64,000 nt of DNA from an uncultured Eubacteriales bacterium (GCA_934479825.1 CAKSOW010000002.1:1-64000); one strand, 5' to 3'. Positions 1-9,695 are shown, numbered from the stretch's first letter. Notes: generated by a model from the letters alone, not told the origin. Program-made: numbers and translations.

Positions 1-1
1 C

Positions 2-502
2 TTTTCATCCGGTGAAAAAGCTGTGCTTTTACGCCGGATTGCGGAAAAAGATGGGTTAATTATATTAACGGACAGCGATCCGGCCGGTTTTGTGATTCGC
101 AACAAATTAAAGGGAATGCTCCCGAAAGACAAGGTTCTGCATTTATATGCACCGGCTTTGACCGGAAAAGAAAAGCGAAAAAAAGTGCCCTCCAAAGCCG
201 GGATTTTGGGCATTGAGGGGCTTTCTGCCGAGACTTTACGGCGTTTATTCGAGAAAAGCGGAGTTACATTTGAGGACGGTTCCGGCGAATATCGGAAAGA
301 GCAAAGTGCCGTTGCTTACACAAAAGCAGATTTATATGCAGTCGGGCTTTGCGGAAAAACAGACAGCGCCGCGCGGCGTGACGATTTTTGTGCAAAAAAT
401 GATCTGCCGCGCGGTATGACGGCAGGAGCGCTCTTAGAAGCGATAAACATTCTCGGACTTACATTACCGGAGGATGGAGATACAAGGGCTGCTCGCCCTT
501 GA
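2..502 (+). CDS. Ribonuclease M5-like protein (TOPRIM, DUF4093), 5' end missing
   Basis: The reading frame is open from base 2, so the true start lies left of the window. The visible part begins inside a TOPRIM domain: ILTDSDPAGFVIRN is the DxD metal-binding segment. It continues into the DUF4093-type stretch (GKEKRKKVPSKAG, then LGIEGLS). In this family TOPRIM nucleases such as RNase M5 cut the 5S rRNA precursor; the DUF4093 branch is common in Clostridia and is usually annotated as RNase M5. The maturation role is inferred from the family, not shown here. Its 3' end runs straight into a two-hairpin element that could end the transcript. Confidence 0.75.
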   Translation, partial: FSSGEKAVLLRRIAEKDGLIILTDSDPAGFVIRNKLKGMLPKDKVLHLYAPALTGKEKRKKVPSKAGILGIEGLSAETLRRLFEKSGVTFEDGSGEYRKEQSAVAYTKADLYAVGLCGKTDSAARRDDFCAKNDLPRGMTAGALLEAINILGLTLPEDGDTRAARP

Positions 503-503
503 A

Positions 504-600
504 CCCCGCCCACTTTTCTTATAAGAAAAGTGGGGCAAAAGAATTTTAATTTTAACGCGAGACGGCACAGAATACTCTGAGCCGTCTCGCGCTCGTATTT
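504..600 (+). repeat. Two-hairpin 3'-end element, copy 1
   Basis: A short hairpin (509-534, CCCACTTTTCTT paired with AAAAGTGGG) is followed by an AT-rich spacer and a long GC-rich palindrome (556-591). The long palindrome has an inner CAGA/TCTG extension. The order short hairpin, spacer GGCAAAAGAATTTTA, long palindrome is read in the direction of the upstream gene. The same architecture recurs at 668, 903, 30301, 35139 and 36699. Confidence 0.7.
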
Positions 601-667
601 TTTATACAAGAATATGAGAAAAAAACGTTTATGTTTTCCCCTGTTCTTATACTTTTATGATAACGGG

Positions 668-755
668 AACGCGCGGCGGTCTGAGCATTCAGACTGCCGC
701 GCGTAAAAAATAAAATTCTTTTGCCAGGCTTTTCTTCTAAGAAAAGCCGCGTTCC
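668..755 (-). repeat. Two-hairpin 3'-end element, copy 2
   Basis: On the minus strand the short hairpin at 748-727 (GGCTTTTCTT/AAGAAAAGCC) precedes the long palindrome at 703-670 (CGCGCGGC arms). It is nearly identical to copy 3, about 234 bases to the right. It lies beyond a decayed copy of the pyrG 3' end, so it appears to be half of a tandem duplication. Confidence 0.75.
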
Positions 756-769
756 CTCTTCCCTGTAAC

Positions 770-838
770 GCTCATTGCTTTCACTTACTTCTCCGCAACA
801 CGACAGCATTTTTCCGCCGCAATGAACATCCCGGAAAA
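770..838 (-). pseudogene. Decayed duplicate of the pyrG 3' end
   Basis: Read leftward, these about 69 bases align with the last codons of pyrG (about 1073-1018), from the TTCCGGGA of the FRE motif to the stop TAA (785-787 here, 1018-1020 in pyrG). There is one inserted base after TTCCGGGA and scattered substitutions, so it cannot be translated as PyrG. The offset of about 233 bases matches the spacing of the two flanking hairpin elements. The whole block is therefore best read as a tandem duplication that has since decayed. Confidence 0.7.
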
Positions 839-902
839 CATGAAATTTCAAATAAGCTTAACTGCGTTATTCTCTCCTTTTCTTTTGCTTTATCGCAAAA
901 GG

Positions 903-990
903 AACGCGCGGCGGTCTGAGCATTCAGACTGCCGCGCGTAAAAATCAAATTCTTTTGCCAGGCTTTTCTTCTAAGAAAAGCCGCGTTTCC
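903..990 (-). repeat. Two-hairpin 3'-end element, copy 3 (after pyrG)
   Basis: The short hairpin at 982-961 lies about 35 bases after the pyrG stop, and the long palindrome spans 938-905. In the pyrG direction it reads hairpin, GGCAAAAGAATTTG spacer, palindrome. It probably serves as the transcription end of pyrG. Confidence 0.75.
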
Positions 991-1017
991 TTCTCCTGAA
1001 ACGCTCTTAACGTGCGC

Positions 1018-2625
1018 TTACTTTTCCGCAACATGACGGCGTTTTGCCGCTGCAATGAACTCCCGGAAAATCGGATGAGCCTTGTTCGGGCGGCTCTTGA
1101 ATTCGGGGTGCGACTGCACACCGAGATAGAAATCGTTCTGCGGAAGCTCTACTTCCTCAACCAACCTGCCATCCGGCGAAAGACCGCCAAATACCATACC
1201 GCTCTGTTCAAACGTCTGACGGTAGTTGTTGTTGAACTCATAACGATGACGGTGACGCTCTTGCACTTCGTTTGCACCGTAGCACTTTTCAAGGAGCGTG
1301 CCTTCTTTTACGCGGCAGGGATAAGAACCCAAACGCATCGTGCCGCCCATCGGGATATTGCCGTGCTGGTCGGGCATAAGGTCGATTACGCAAGGACAAT
1401 CCTTATCAAACTCAGAGGAGTTGGCATTTTTAAGCCCTAAAATATGACGTGCATATTCAATAACAGCAATCTGCATACCTAAACAAATACCAAAATACGG
1501 CACATTGTTTTCTCTTGCATAGCGCGCAGACGAAACCATGCCTTCGATACCGCGTCCGCCGAAACCACCCGGAACAATGATACCGTCACACTCACCTAAA
1601 ATCTCGGCAACGTTGTCGTCGGTAATTTCTTCGGAATCAATCCAGCGTATATCTACCTTGCAGCCGTTTTCATATCCGGCGTGACGAAGCGATTCAGCCA
1701 CCGAAAGATAGGCGTCATGCAGTTTGACATACTTTCCGACAAGTCCGATCACAACTTTTTCCTTTCGGGACGCAATGCGCGAAAGCATTTCGTTCCATTC
1801 GGTCATATCCGGTTCGGGAGCGTCAAGCTTCAATTTATTCAATACAATATTCGAGAAATTCTGCTTTTCAAGCATGAGCGGCGCCTCGTACAGATTGGCA
1901 ACCGTCAGATTTTCAATGACACATTCCTTGCGGACATTGCAGAACAGCGCAATTTTGCTCTTAATGCTGTCTTCTAACGGCACATCGCAACGTGCGATAA
2001 TCACATCCGGCACAATGCCGATCTCGCGCATTTCCTTGACAGAATGCTGTGTCGGCTTGGATTTGTGCTCGTTGGAACCGGAAAGATACGGGACAAGGGT
2101 CACATGTAAGAAAATGCAGTCCTCCTCCGGAAGCTCCAAGGAAATCTGGCGGATCGCTTCCAAAAACGGCTGGCTTTCGATATCGCCGACCGTTCCGCCG
2201 ATTTCGGTGATGATGACATCCGCGTCGGTCTTTTTTCCTACCTTATAAATAAATTCCTTGATTTCGTTAGTAATGTGCGGAATGACCTGCACCGTTTCCC
2301 CAAGATATTCGCCTTTGCGCTCTTTATTCAAAACGTTCCAATACACCTTACCGGTCGTGAGATTGGAATATTTATTGAGATTTTCGTCGATAAAGCGCTC
2401 GTAGTGACCAAGGTCAAGGTCGGTTTCCGCGCCGTCTTCCGTGACAAAAACTTCACCGTGCTGATACGGACTCATTGTGCCGGGGTCTACGTTTACATAC
2501 GGGTCAAGCTTCTGAGCCGCTACCTTGAATCCTCTCGCTTTGAGCAGTCTGCCCAAGGAGGCTGCCGTAATGCCTTTACCGAGACCGGATACCACACCGC
2601 CCGTAACAAATACATACTTTGCCAT
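1018..2625 (-). CDS. pyrG: CTP synthase
   Basis: This enzyme makes CTP from UTP with ATP and glutamine-derived ammonia, the last step of de novo CTP synthesis. At 535 residues it is the normal family length. The N-terminal synthase domain (residues 1-265) carries [14 protein letters not shown] and [10 protein letters not shown]. The C-terminal class I glutamine amidotransferase domain (about 295-530) has the nucleophile Cys in [10 protein letters not shown] and the His/Glu pair in SHPEFKSRP. The start is supported by AAGGAG about 10 bases upstream. It stands alone with its own promoter and a leader of about 100 bases. Confidence 0.97.
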   Translation of the reverse strand: MAKYVFVTGGVVSGLGKGITAASLGRLLKARGFKVAAQKLDPYVNVDPGTMSPYQHGEVFVTEDGAETDLDLGHYERFIDENLNKYSNLTTGKVYWNVLNKERKGEYLGETVQVIPHITNEIKEFIYKVGKKTDADVIITEIGGTVGDIESQPFLEAIRQISLELPEEDCIFLHVTLVPYLSGSNEHKSKPTQHSVKEMREIGIVPDVIIARCDVPLEDSIKSKIALFCNVRKECVIENLTVANLYEAPLMLEKQNFSNIVLNKLKLDAPEPDMTEWNEMLSRIASRKEKVVIGLVGKYVKLHDAYLSVAESLRHAGYENGCKVDIRWIDSEEITDDNVAEILGECDGIIVPGGFGGRGIEGMVSSARYARENNVPYFGICLGMQIAVIEYARHILGLKNANSSEFDKDCPCVIDLMPDQHGNIPMGGTMRLGSYPCRVKEGTLLEKCYGANEVQERHRHRYEFNNNYRQTFEQSGMVFGGLSPDGRLVEEVELPQNDFYLGVQSHPEFKSRPNKAHPIFREFIAAAKRRHVAEK

Positions 2626-2963
2626 AACAAAAAAATCTCCTTAAATATTGCAAAACGTTTCTGACACAAGAAAACGGGATATGCTAAAAGCACATTCCCT
2701 TTCCGATGACACACGATTTCATTATTATGTTTATGATACCATATTTGGCATAGCTTGTCAATACTCATACTATACAAAATCCAATTGCCTTTTTTGTTGA
2801 TAACTATAAAAAATCCATATTACGGCAGAATTTACAAAATGTACATTGATTTATGTTCATAAATATGTAATAATATATTTGTGCATGTATGGTGTTTTAA
2901 AAATCGTCTTAAACCGGCAAATCCGATTTCACAATCGCATTTTTATAAGAAGGAACATGTTTT
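2626..2963. promoter_or_regulatory. Divergent intergenic region with the pyrG promoter and leader hairpin
   Basis: Leftward promoter for pyrG: TTGACA at 2761-2756, 17-base spacer, TATCAT at 2738-2733. The leader contains a hairpin at 2676-2699 (GGGAATGTGC paired with GCATATCCC) followed on the minus strand by a T-rich run, so it may attenuate. Rightward, TTGATT (2846-2851) with TAATAA nearby is a weak candidate promoter for the GLUG gene. No further gene is seen. Confidence 0.6.
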
Positions 2964-4778
2964 ATGAAAAAACTCAACAAAATTCTTGCTTTTGCGTCAA
3001 TTTTCGCGATTTTGTCAACGGAAATTGCAATGAAACCTGTACAGGTTCTGTCAGCCGAAAATGAGAATCCTGCGGAAAACGCGACCTTGGCCGGTGAAGA
3101 TTCCATCATCGACATTTCTCCGATTTTTCCGGACGGTGCAGCCGGCACGAAAGAAAATCCGTATGCGATCTCGACTGTATATGATTTTGACAGAATGCTG
3201 ACGGCGTCTTTTACGTCCTCCTTGGAAGGCAAATATTTTGTTTTAGTCAACGATATCACCTTTAACGCTGACAGTGCTTTTTCTGACACAAACGGTGTTT
3301 TATCCATGCGCGGCGGCAATGTCCGGATTTCCACGCCGATTTCGCCGAATATCGGTTTCCCGTTCAAAGGAAATTTCGACGGCGGCGGACACACACTGCG
3401 CGGTCTTGTTATAGAAGAAGAAAACGGCGTCTCCGGACTTTTCGGTTATGTGGAAAATGCCAATATCAAAAATGTACAGATCGAACATTCCCTTTTGAAC
3501 ACATACAGCCTTTCCGGCGGCATTGCCGCCAAAGCGTCCGGGAATACCGTCATTTCGGGCTGTTCGTTCGACGGAACAGTCGTGTCGCACAGCAAAGTGG
3601 GAAATCTCGGTTGTTATGCTGGCGGCCTTGTCGGCAGACTCACAAACGGGTCAAGCATGAGGAACTGCGTCAACAAAGCCACTTTGTCTCTTTCCGAAAC
3701 GACCATGGTAAGCTTTTTCGGCGGCCTTGTCGGGTCTAACGACGGAACCGTTTCCGAATGTTTCAACAAAGGTTTGATTGATGCCACTTCGGCTATCGGC
3801 GGAATTTCCGTTGGCGGCATTGCCGGCGAGAACACCCAAACCGGTCTTGTTGAAAACTGCCAGAATTATGCGCCTATCAACGCTAAGATCTCCAATCGTG
3901 CAGTCGGTCTGCTTGCCGGCGGCCTTGTCGGCGACAATGCGGGCGCGGTGAAAAAAGTCCGCAACTTCGGCTTGATTTCGGCGATCGGCTATGAAAATTA
4001 CCCCTGTTATGCCGGTGGTATTGTCGGCAGTAATAAAAATTCGGTATCGATTGCCGACAACCGTGCCAAGATTACCGGAAATGCCTCTTATATCGGCGGT
4101 ATTGCCGGTATGCAACAAGCAGACGGCACAACCGTTTCCCTGTATGACTGCCTGAATGCCGGAGAAATTACCGTAACCAGCGGTGTAGCCGGCGGCTTAG
4201 TCGGTTGGAATGGAGCAAAGGGCACATCTCCCAATAACGGCGTATCGGTCATAAAGAATTCCGTCAATACCGACACGGTCGGCAACAGCGCCGCGGCTAT
4301 CGGTGAAAATGCCGACATAGAAGATTCTGCAAGTCTGACGTTTGAACATCTCTATGCGGTAGAAAAAGAGCAGAACGGCGTTACAACGGAAACGCTCGCC
4401 CTGCTTTCCGCGGCAGAAAGCTTAGACGGACTGGACAGCGCTGTTTGGGCATATCCGCATAACGGTTTTGCTCCTGCTCCGGTCATCACCAAGCAAAATG
4501 CAAAATCCGAAATCGTCGGTTTATGGATAGACGCGGCATCTCAAAAAGTCTCCTTTGCCGTTGCCGGCAAAAACGAAAACAAGAATGCCGAGGCTGTTAT
4601 TGCGTTCTATCAGAACGGCCTCCTGCTCGGAACAAGCCTTTGCTCCGTCCGTCTGGCAAATGGTACGACGCTCTACACGGTTTCGTCTCCGTATGCGGCG
4701 CAAGCGGATGAAGTGCGTATGGCCGCTTTCGGTTCGTTTACCACGCTTTCGCCGGTTTCTGAAATCGGACGTTTCTAA
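2964..4778 (+). CDS. Secreted GLUG-motif repeat protein
   Basis: The protein has 604 residues with a Sec signal peptide (MKKLNKILAF, hydrophobic core to about residue 30). From about residue 130 to 430 it carries repeated GLUG-type units of the form GGLVG-N-G-V-C-N-G, for example GGLVGRLTNGSSMRNC and GGLVGSNDGTVSEC. GLUG repeats occur in extracellular and IgA-peptidase-like proteins and probably fold as a beta-helix. No enzymatic domain, sortase motif or SLH domain is visible, so export is clear but anchoring is not. GAAGGAAC lies 8 bases before the ATG. The role is unknown; adhesion or surface binding is a family-based guess. Confidence 0.8.
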   Translation: MKKLNKILAFASIFAILSTEIAMKPVQVLSAENENPAENATLAGEDSIIDISPIFPDGAAGTKENPYAISTVYDFDRMLTASFTSSLEGKYFVLVNDITFNADSAFSDTNGVLSMRGGNVRISTPISPNIGFPFKGNFDGGGHTLRGLVIEEENGVSGLFGYVENANIKNVQIEHSLLNTYSLSGGIAAKASGNTVISGCSFDGTVVSHSKVGNLGCYAGGLVGRLTNGSSMRNCVNKATLSLSETTMVSFFGGLVGSNDGTVSECFNKGLIDATSAIGGISVGGIAGENTQTGLVENCQNYAPINAKISNRAVGLLAGGLVGDNAGAVKKVRNFGLISAIGYENYPCYAGGIVGSNKNSVSIADNRAKITGNASYIGGIAGMQQADGTTVSLYDCLNAGEITVTSGVAGGLVGWNGAKGTSPNNGVSVIKNSVNTDTVGNSAAAIGENADIEDSASLTFEHLYAVEKEQNGVTTETLALLSAAESLDGLDSAVWAYPHNGFAPAPVITKQNAKSEIVGLWIDAASQKVSFAVAGKNENKNAEAVIAFYQNGLLLGTSLCSVRLANGTTLYTVSSPYAAQADEVRMAAFGSFTTLSPVSEIGRF

Positions 4779-4817
4779 GCAAAACGAATACAAGCATTCA
4801 AAAACGGACATAATATT

Positions 4818-4857
4818 GCGCCCGGCGGTTTACGAATAAACCGCCGGGCGCCTTTTT
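4818..4857. terminator. Bidirectional terminator between the GLUG gene and sufU
   Basis: A 14-bp perfect stem (GCGCCCGGCGGTTT) with a short loop is followed by CTTTTTTC on the plus strand. It sits between two convergent genes. Confidence 0.85.
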
Positions 4858-4891
4858 TCTGCAAACGAGGAATTCTGCTGCTTGTTGATTG

Positions 4892-5329
4892 CTACATGTC
4901 TTCCGGTTCTTTTCCAAGCGCTTTGGCAAGTGTCCGCCAGCCAAGCATGGCGCACTTGACGCGCGCCGGCATATGGGCAATATCGCGCAAAGCCGAGGCT
5001 TCTTCCAAACTGTCGATCTCCTCTTCGGTCGCTTCGCCGCGGATCATACGCATAAAGAGCGAGGCATATTTCAAAGCCTCCTCTTTGCTTTTACCGATGA
5101 TCATGCCAAGCATGATATCGCTGGAAGCCTGCGATATGGCACAGCCGTCGCCGACAAATGCGCCGTCGATGATCTTATCGCCGTCGGTTTTTAAGCACAG
5201 CTTAATTTCATCCCCGCAGCTCGGATTCACGCCGTCAAGAATGATATCCGCGTTTTCTAACGGATGCTTGAATTCCGGATGCATATTGTGTTCGGTGAGG
5301 ATCTCATTGTAAAAACTTCTATTTTCCAT
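4892..5329 (-). CDS. sufU: Fe-S cluster scaffold SufU
   Basis: SufU/IscU-type protein of 145 residues. The three family cysteines are visible in NPSCGD, GDGCAIS and RVKCAMLGW, together with the Asp of GD. In Gram-positive bacteria SufU takes sulfur from SufS, using a zinc site, and supports SufBCD assembly. The gene overlaps the end of sufS by 11 bases and is the last gene of the suf operon. Confidence 0.93.
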   Translation of the reverse strand: MENRSFYNEILTEHNMHPEFKHPLENADIILDGVNPSCGDEIKLCLKTDGDKIIDGAFVGDGCAISQASSDIMLGMIIGKSKEEALKYASLFMRMIRGEATEEEIDSLEEASALRDIAHMPARVKCAMLGWRTLAKALGKEPEDM

Positions 5330-6533
5330 AGCCCATACGCTCCCTTATGGTTGATAGACTTTCCAAAAATTTATCCGCGTCCTCGCGCGTATTATAAAAA
5401 GCAAAGCTTGCGCGGACAGTAGCGCGGAGTCCCAAGTGTGCTAATAACGGCTGTGCGCAGTGATGTCCGGCGCGCACGGCAATGCCGTCCGAAGCGAAGA
5501 TTTCGCTGATATCGTGCGGATGCACGTCATCCACCGTAAACGTCAGGATTCCGTTATGCTCCTCTGCCCTCTCCGAGCCTATGATATGCACGCCGTCCAT
5601 TTCTTTCATGCGTTCAAACGCGTATGAAGAAACAGCAAGCTCCCTTTCATGAATCGTGTCAAAGCCAATTTCTTCAACATACCGGATAGCCTTGTCAAGT
5701 CCTGCCGCCCCGGCCGCATTGACGGTACCGGCTTCAAATTTATGCGGCAGTTCCGCAAAGACTGCGCCGTCGCGCGACACCGATTCTATCATTTCTCCGC
5801 CTGTCAGAAACGGCGGCATCGCCCGTAAAAGACGTCTTTTGCCGTACAACACGCCGATTCCCATAGGCCCATACAGCTTATGTCCCGAAAAGGCAAAGAA
5901 ATCGACATCCAAGTCCTTGACGTTTACCGGCATATGCGGCGTACTTTGAGCGCCGTCCGCCACAAGCACCGCGCCTTTTTTATGTGCAAGCTGTGCAAGC
6001 GTTTTTATCGGATAGACCCGTCCGAGCACGTTGGACATCTGCGTTACCGCCACGATTTTGGTCTTTTCGGTCATATATTTTTCCGCCTTGTCCAAGTCAA
6101 GACTTCCGTCCGGCTCACATTCCAAAAAGCGGAGCGTCGCGCCGGTTTGTCTGCATACCATCTGCCACGGCAAAAGGTCGCTGTGGTGCTCCATAATGGA
6201 AACGAGTATTTCATCGCCGGCATGAACGGCGGCAAGTCCATAGCTGTATGCAACAAGATTCAGGCTTTCGGTCGTATTGCGCGTAAAAATGATCTCCTCC
6301 GGCTTTTCCGCCCCGATAAAGCGGCGCACCGTTTCGCGCGCGTTTTCCAGATCTTCCGTAGCTTTGACGCTGAGATCATAAATACCGCGAAGAGGATTGG
6401 CATTATGCTTGGTATAGAATTCATTCACTGCGTCCAACACACAGGCAGGACGTTGAGCGGTAGCGGCATTGTCGAGATAGACGGTCGCGTCGTTCTGAAA
6501 CAGCGGAAAGTCGTTTTTATAATTTCTTTGCAT
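5319..6533 (-). CDS. sufS: Cysteine desulfurase SufS
   Basis: This PLP enzyme removes sulfur from cysteine and passes it to SufU. At 404 residues it is typical for group II desulfurases. The PLP lysine is in FSGHKLYGPMGIG, the substrate-binding His in SIMEHHSDLLPWQ, and the active-site Cys in RAGHHCAQPLL. The gene sits two bases after sufD and overlaps sufU, so the three are surely co-transcribed. Confidence 0.95.
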   Translation of the reverse strand: MQRNYKNDFPLFQNDATVYLDNAATAQRPACVLDAVNEFYTKHNANPLRGIYDLSVKATEDLENARETVRRFIGAEKPEEIIFTRNTTESLNLVAYSYGLAAVHAGDEILVSIMEHHSDLLPWQMVCRQTGATLRFLECEPDGSLDLDKAEKYMTEKTKIVAVTQMSNVLGRVYPIKTLAQLAHKKGAVLVADGAQSTPHMPVNVKDLDVDFFAFSGHKLYGPMGIGVLYGKRRLLRAMPPFLTGGEMIESVSRDGAVFAELPHKFEAGTVNAAGAAGLDKAIRYVEEIGFDTIHERELAVSSYAFERMKEMDGVHIIGSERAEEHNGILTFTVDDVHPHDISEIFASDGIAVRAGHHCAQPLLAHLGLRATVRASFAFYNTREDADKFLESLSTIRERMGYGK

Positions 6534-6535
6534 CT

Positions 6536-7471
6536 TTACACCTCTTGCGGCGCTTCCGGTAAAAGCGTGTTCACTGCGTCAAGCGCGTCTTTTGCGAAAC
6601 GCTCGTCATCTGCCAGAGAAACCAGCTTTACCAAAGCAGCTCGTGCCAACATACTTTCCGCCGTTTTTTTATCCATTCCGCGGCTTTCAAAATAGAACAG
6701 CGTTGCTTCGTCTAATTCTCCGATAGTCGCGCCATGTGTTCCCTCTACATTTTCTTCGGCACACAGAATCAAAGGAACGGTCTTATTGACAACATCGTTT
6801 CCGAGCATGAGAACGGCTTCGTTTTCGTGTCCCACAGAGCCGGATGAACCGTTTTTGAAATCGATCGTACCGCGGAAAACCTTTTGGGACGCGTCGGTCA
6901 ATGCGCCGTTTACCGCGATATCGCACGAGGTGTTTTGGCCGAAATGCAGAACCTCGATGTTATAATCCAATTTTTGCTCTTTCTGCCCGAGGTAAGCAAC
7001 TTTCGTATCAAGTGAACTTCCCTTGCCAGTCAATGTGACGCGGTTATCCGCATATATATCGCCGTCGCCTAACATCAGCGTGAGGATCTCGACCTTTGCG
7101 TTTTGTGCAAGATCGGCTGAGATCTCATGCCGCAGCAGCGCGCCGCAGGTCGGGTAAAGAAGCTGTACCAAGCGCACCTGTGCGTTTTCCTGTGCCTTTA
7201 TATTCACCTGCGCGGCCTGCGGGCAGGCGGTTTTGACCGTTTCAAATACCGTGAGCCTGCTGTCCGCACCGGCATTCAAGAACAGCGTTTGTTCCGCATA
7301 GGCCGAACCTCCCGAAATGCTTACGTATTCGGTGACTGTTTCGCTGTTCTTTGCATGTATTGTATTTTCTGTCTTTCCCGCGGCATTTTCCTGCCAAGTG
7401 ACCTGTGCCGCATTGACATTCAACCGATTCCAGGTATTGACCGGCAACCGGTTTATAGTTATACTTGTCAT
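6536..7471 (-). CDS. sufD: Fe-S assembly protein SufD
   Basis: SufD is the partner of SufB in the SufBC2D scaffold. The 311-residue protein keeps the right-handed beta-helix core and the C-terminal SufB/D signature (GTHGATIGELDEATLFYFESRGMD, in part). It is shorter than the roughly 420-residue E. coli SufD because the N-terminal helical part is reduced, as in many Clostridia. It lies between sufB and sufS. Confidence 0.9.
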   Translation of the reverse strand: MTSITINRLPVNTWNRLNVNAAQVTWQENAAGKTENTIHAKNSETVTEYVSISGGSAYAEQTLFLNAGADSRLTVFETVKTACPQAAQVNIKAQENAQVRLVQLLYPTCGALLRHEISADLAQNAKVEILTLMLGDGDIYADNRVTLTGKGSSLDTKVAYLGQKEQKLDYNIEVLHFGQNTSCDIAVNGALTDASQKVFRGTIDFKNGSSGSVGHENEAVLMLGNDVVNKTVPLILCAEENVEGTHGATIGELDEATLFYFESRGMDKKTAESMLARAALVKLVSLADDERFAKDALDAVNTLLPEAPQEV

Positions 7472-7497
7472 AATTCATCCTTTCTCCGGTACAGAAA

Positions 7498-8922
7498 TCA
7501 GCCGATACTGCCTTTCATTTCAAGCCGGATCAGATTATTCATTTCTACTGCATATTCAAGCGGCAATTCTTTGGATACATTATCCGCAAATCCGCTGACG
7601 ATAAGCGCCCGTGCGTCCTCTTCGCTCATACCGCGGCTCATGAGGTAAAAGACCGCTTCGCCGCTGATACTGCCGATCTTGGCTTCATGTCCGACCGCCG
7701 CGTCTTTCGTGCGGATATCCATTGCCGGAATCGTATCCGAACGGGACTCGCTGTCAAGCATAAGAGATTGACAGGACACCGAGGACTTCGCACCGGAGGC
7801 CGTCTTTTCGACTACCACACTGCTGCGGAACGTACTGATTCCGCCGCTCTTGCTGATAGAACGCGTATTCATAAAAGAGCTGGTATTTTTTCCGATATGA
7901 ACGACCTTGGCGCCGGTATCCAGATTCTGACCGTTTCCGGCAAAGGTCACGCCGGTAAACTCCATTTTGGCATTATCGCCCTTTAAAACGCTCATAGGAT
8001 ACAGACATCCGACATGTGAACCGAACGAGCCGGAAACCCACTCGATCGTGCCGTTCTCTTCGACAAGCGCACGTTTGGTATTGAGGTTATACATGTTCTT
8101 CGACCAGTTTTCAATGGTGGAATACCGCAGTTTTGCGTTCTTTTTGACATACAGTTCCACACAGCCGGCATGGAGATTGGCGACATTATATTTCGGGGCG
8201 GAACATCCCTCGATGAAGTGCAGGCTTGCCCCCTCATCCACAATAATGAGCGTGTGTTCAAACTGTCCCGCGCCTTTGGCATTCAACCGGAAATACGATT
8301 GCAGCGGAATCGATACCTGCACGCCTTTCGGCACGTACACGAACGAACCGCCCGACCAGACTGCGCCGTGCAGTGCGGCGAATTTATGATCGCGCGGCGT
8401 GACGAGCTTCATAAAATATTTTTGCACCATGTCGGCGTATTCGCCTTTCAGGGCGCTCTCCATATCCGTGTACACCACGCCTTGCGCCGCCACTTCTTCT
8501 TTTACGTTGTGATACACAAGTTCCGAGTCGTACTGCGCACCGACGCCGGCTAACGATTTTCGCTCCGCCTGCGGAATTCCCAACCGTTCAAACGTGTCTT
8601 TGATATCCTTGGGGACATTTTTCCAGTTGTTCTGCATTTCCGTTTTCGGGCGGACATAGGTGGCAATGCGGTCGATATCCAAACCGTCAAGCGACGGACC
8701 CCAGTTCGGAATCGGCGTTTCGTTATAGATCTGCAATGAGCGAAGCCGGAATTGCTGCATCCAAACCGGATCGTTCTTCTCTTTGGACAGCGTATCGATG
8801 ATTTCGGGCGTCAGTCCCTCTTTCATGCGATATGCGTCGTTTTCCTTGTCACGGATATCATACACACTGCGGTCGATATCCGCAACCTCCGTTTTCTGCT
8901 TGATTTCGTTTCTGTTATCCAT
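7498..8922 (-). CDS. sufB: Fe-S assembly protein SufB
   Basis: Core scaffold subunit of the SufBCD complex, about 474 residues from the chosen start. Recognisable segments are the long beta-helix, the VPKGVQVSIPLQSYFR stretch, and the C-terminal GHEAKIGSISGEAVFYL signature. A GTG three codons upstream (8931) is also in frame. ATG at 8922 is preferred because GGGTGA lies about 6 bases before it. The gene follows sufC by 15 bases. Confidence 0.95.
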   Translation of the reverse strand: MDNRNEIKQKTEVADIDRSVYDIRDKENDAYRMKEGLTPEIIDTLSKEKNDPVWMQQFRLRSLQIYNETPIPNWGPSLDGLDIDRIATYVRPKTEMQNNWKNVPKDIKDTFERLGIPQAERKSLAGVGAQYDSELVYHNVKEEVAAQGVVYTDMESALKGEYADMVQKYFMKLVTPRDHKFAALHGAVWSGGSFVYVPKGVQVSIPLQSYFRLNAKGAGQFEHTLIIVDEGASLHFIEGCSAPKYNVANLHAGCVELYVKKNAKLRYSTIENWSKNMYNLNTKRALVEENGTIEWVSGSFGSHVGCLYPMSVLKGDNAKMEFTGVTFAGNGQNLDTGAKVVHIGKNTSSFMNTRSISKSGGISTFRSSVVVEKTASGAKSSVSCQSLMLDSESRSDTIPAMDIRTKDAAVGHEAKIGSISGEAVFYLMSRGMSEEDARALIVSGFADNVSKELPLEYAVEMNNLIRLEMKGSIG

Positions 8923-8937
8923 TGTTTTCACCCGAAT

Positions 8938-9693
8938 TTACTGTTTCTCATCCGATAACGAAGAGAAACCTTTTTCGTTGATCTGTTCGACTAACTCCGC
9001 ACTGCCGTTTTTGACAATGACACCGTTTTCCATAACATGCGCCGCGTCCACGTCAAGCGCCTCCAAGATGCGGGTGCTGTGCGTGATAATGAGGAGCGAA
9101 CCGTGTACGCGGTCGCGGTACAGCCTTACTCCCTCGGAAACGGTACGCACGGCATCTACATCCAGACCGGAATCGGTTTCATCCAGAATGGCAAGCGACG
9201 GTTCCAGCATGAGCATTTGTAAGATCTCAGCCTTTTTCTTTTCACCGCCGGAAAAGCCGACGTTAAGGTCGCGTTCGGCATACGATTCGTCCATATGCAA
9301 AAGTTTCATGGTTTCGGTAAGCTTTTTCTTGTAATCCCACAAGCGTATCCGTTTGCCGGTCTTTTGTTCCAACGCACTGCGGATAAAGGCGGAAAGCGTC
9401 ACGCCCGGCACTTCCAACGGATTCTGGAACGACAGGAAAATTCCCTTTTTGGCGCGTTCATTGACCGGAAGATCCGTAATATTTTCGCCGTTAAACCAGA
9501 TCTCGCCCTCCGTCACGGTATAGACCGGATTTCCGGTGACAGCATACCCGAGCGTGGATTTTCCCGTTCCGTTAGGCCCCATGAGCACATGTGTGCTGTC
9601 ATGCTCCACCACAAGATCCACGCCGTGCAGGATTTCTTTCTCGCCGACGCTTACATGTAAATTCTTTATTTCAAGCAAATTCTTTTGTTTCAT
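8938..9693 (-). CDS. sufC: Fe-S assembly ATPase SufC
   Basis: ABC-type ATPase of 251 residues that powers the SufBCD scaffold. Walker A is GPNGTGKST, the signature is FSGGEKKKAEI, and Walker B is LAILDETDSGLDVD with the SufC-typical ETDSGLD. It is soluble with no membrane partner. It starts two bases after rrf2 and is the second gene of the operon. Confidence 0.96.
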   Translation of the reverse strand: MKQKNLLEIKNLHVSVGEKEILHGVDLVVEHDSTHVLMGPNGTGKSTLGYAVTGNPVYTVTEGEIWFNGENITDLPVNERAKKGIFLSFQNPLEVPGVTLSAFIRSALEQKTGKRIRLWDYKKKLTETMKLLHMDESYAERDLNVGFSGGEKKKAEILQMLMLEPSLAILDETDSGLDVDAVRTVSEGVRLYRDRVHGSLLIITHSTRILEALDVDAAHVMENGVIVKNGSAELVEQINEKGFSSLSDEKQ

Positions 9694-9695
9694 CT

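Noticed and set aside
1012..1440. 142-codon plus-strand frame
   Set aside because: It lies antisense within pyrG, has no RBS or family match, and is a shadow of the real gene.
5880..6695. 271-codon plus-strand frame opposite sufS
   Set aside because: Antisense shadow of sufS and sufD with no recognisable domain.
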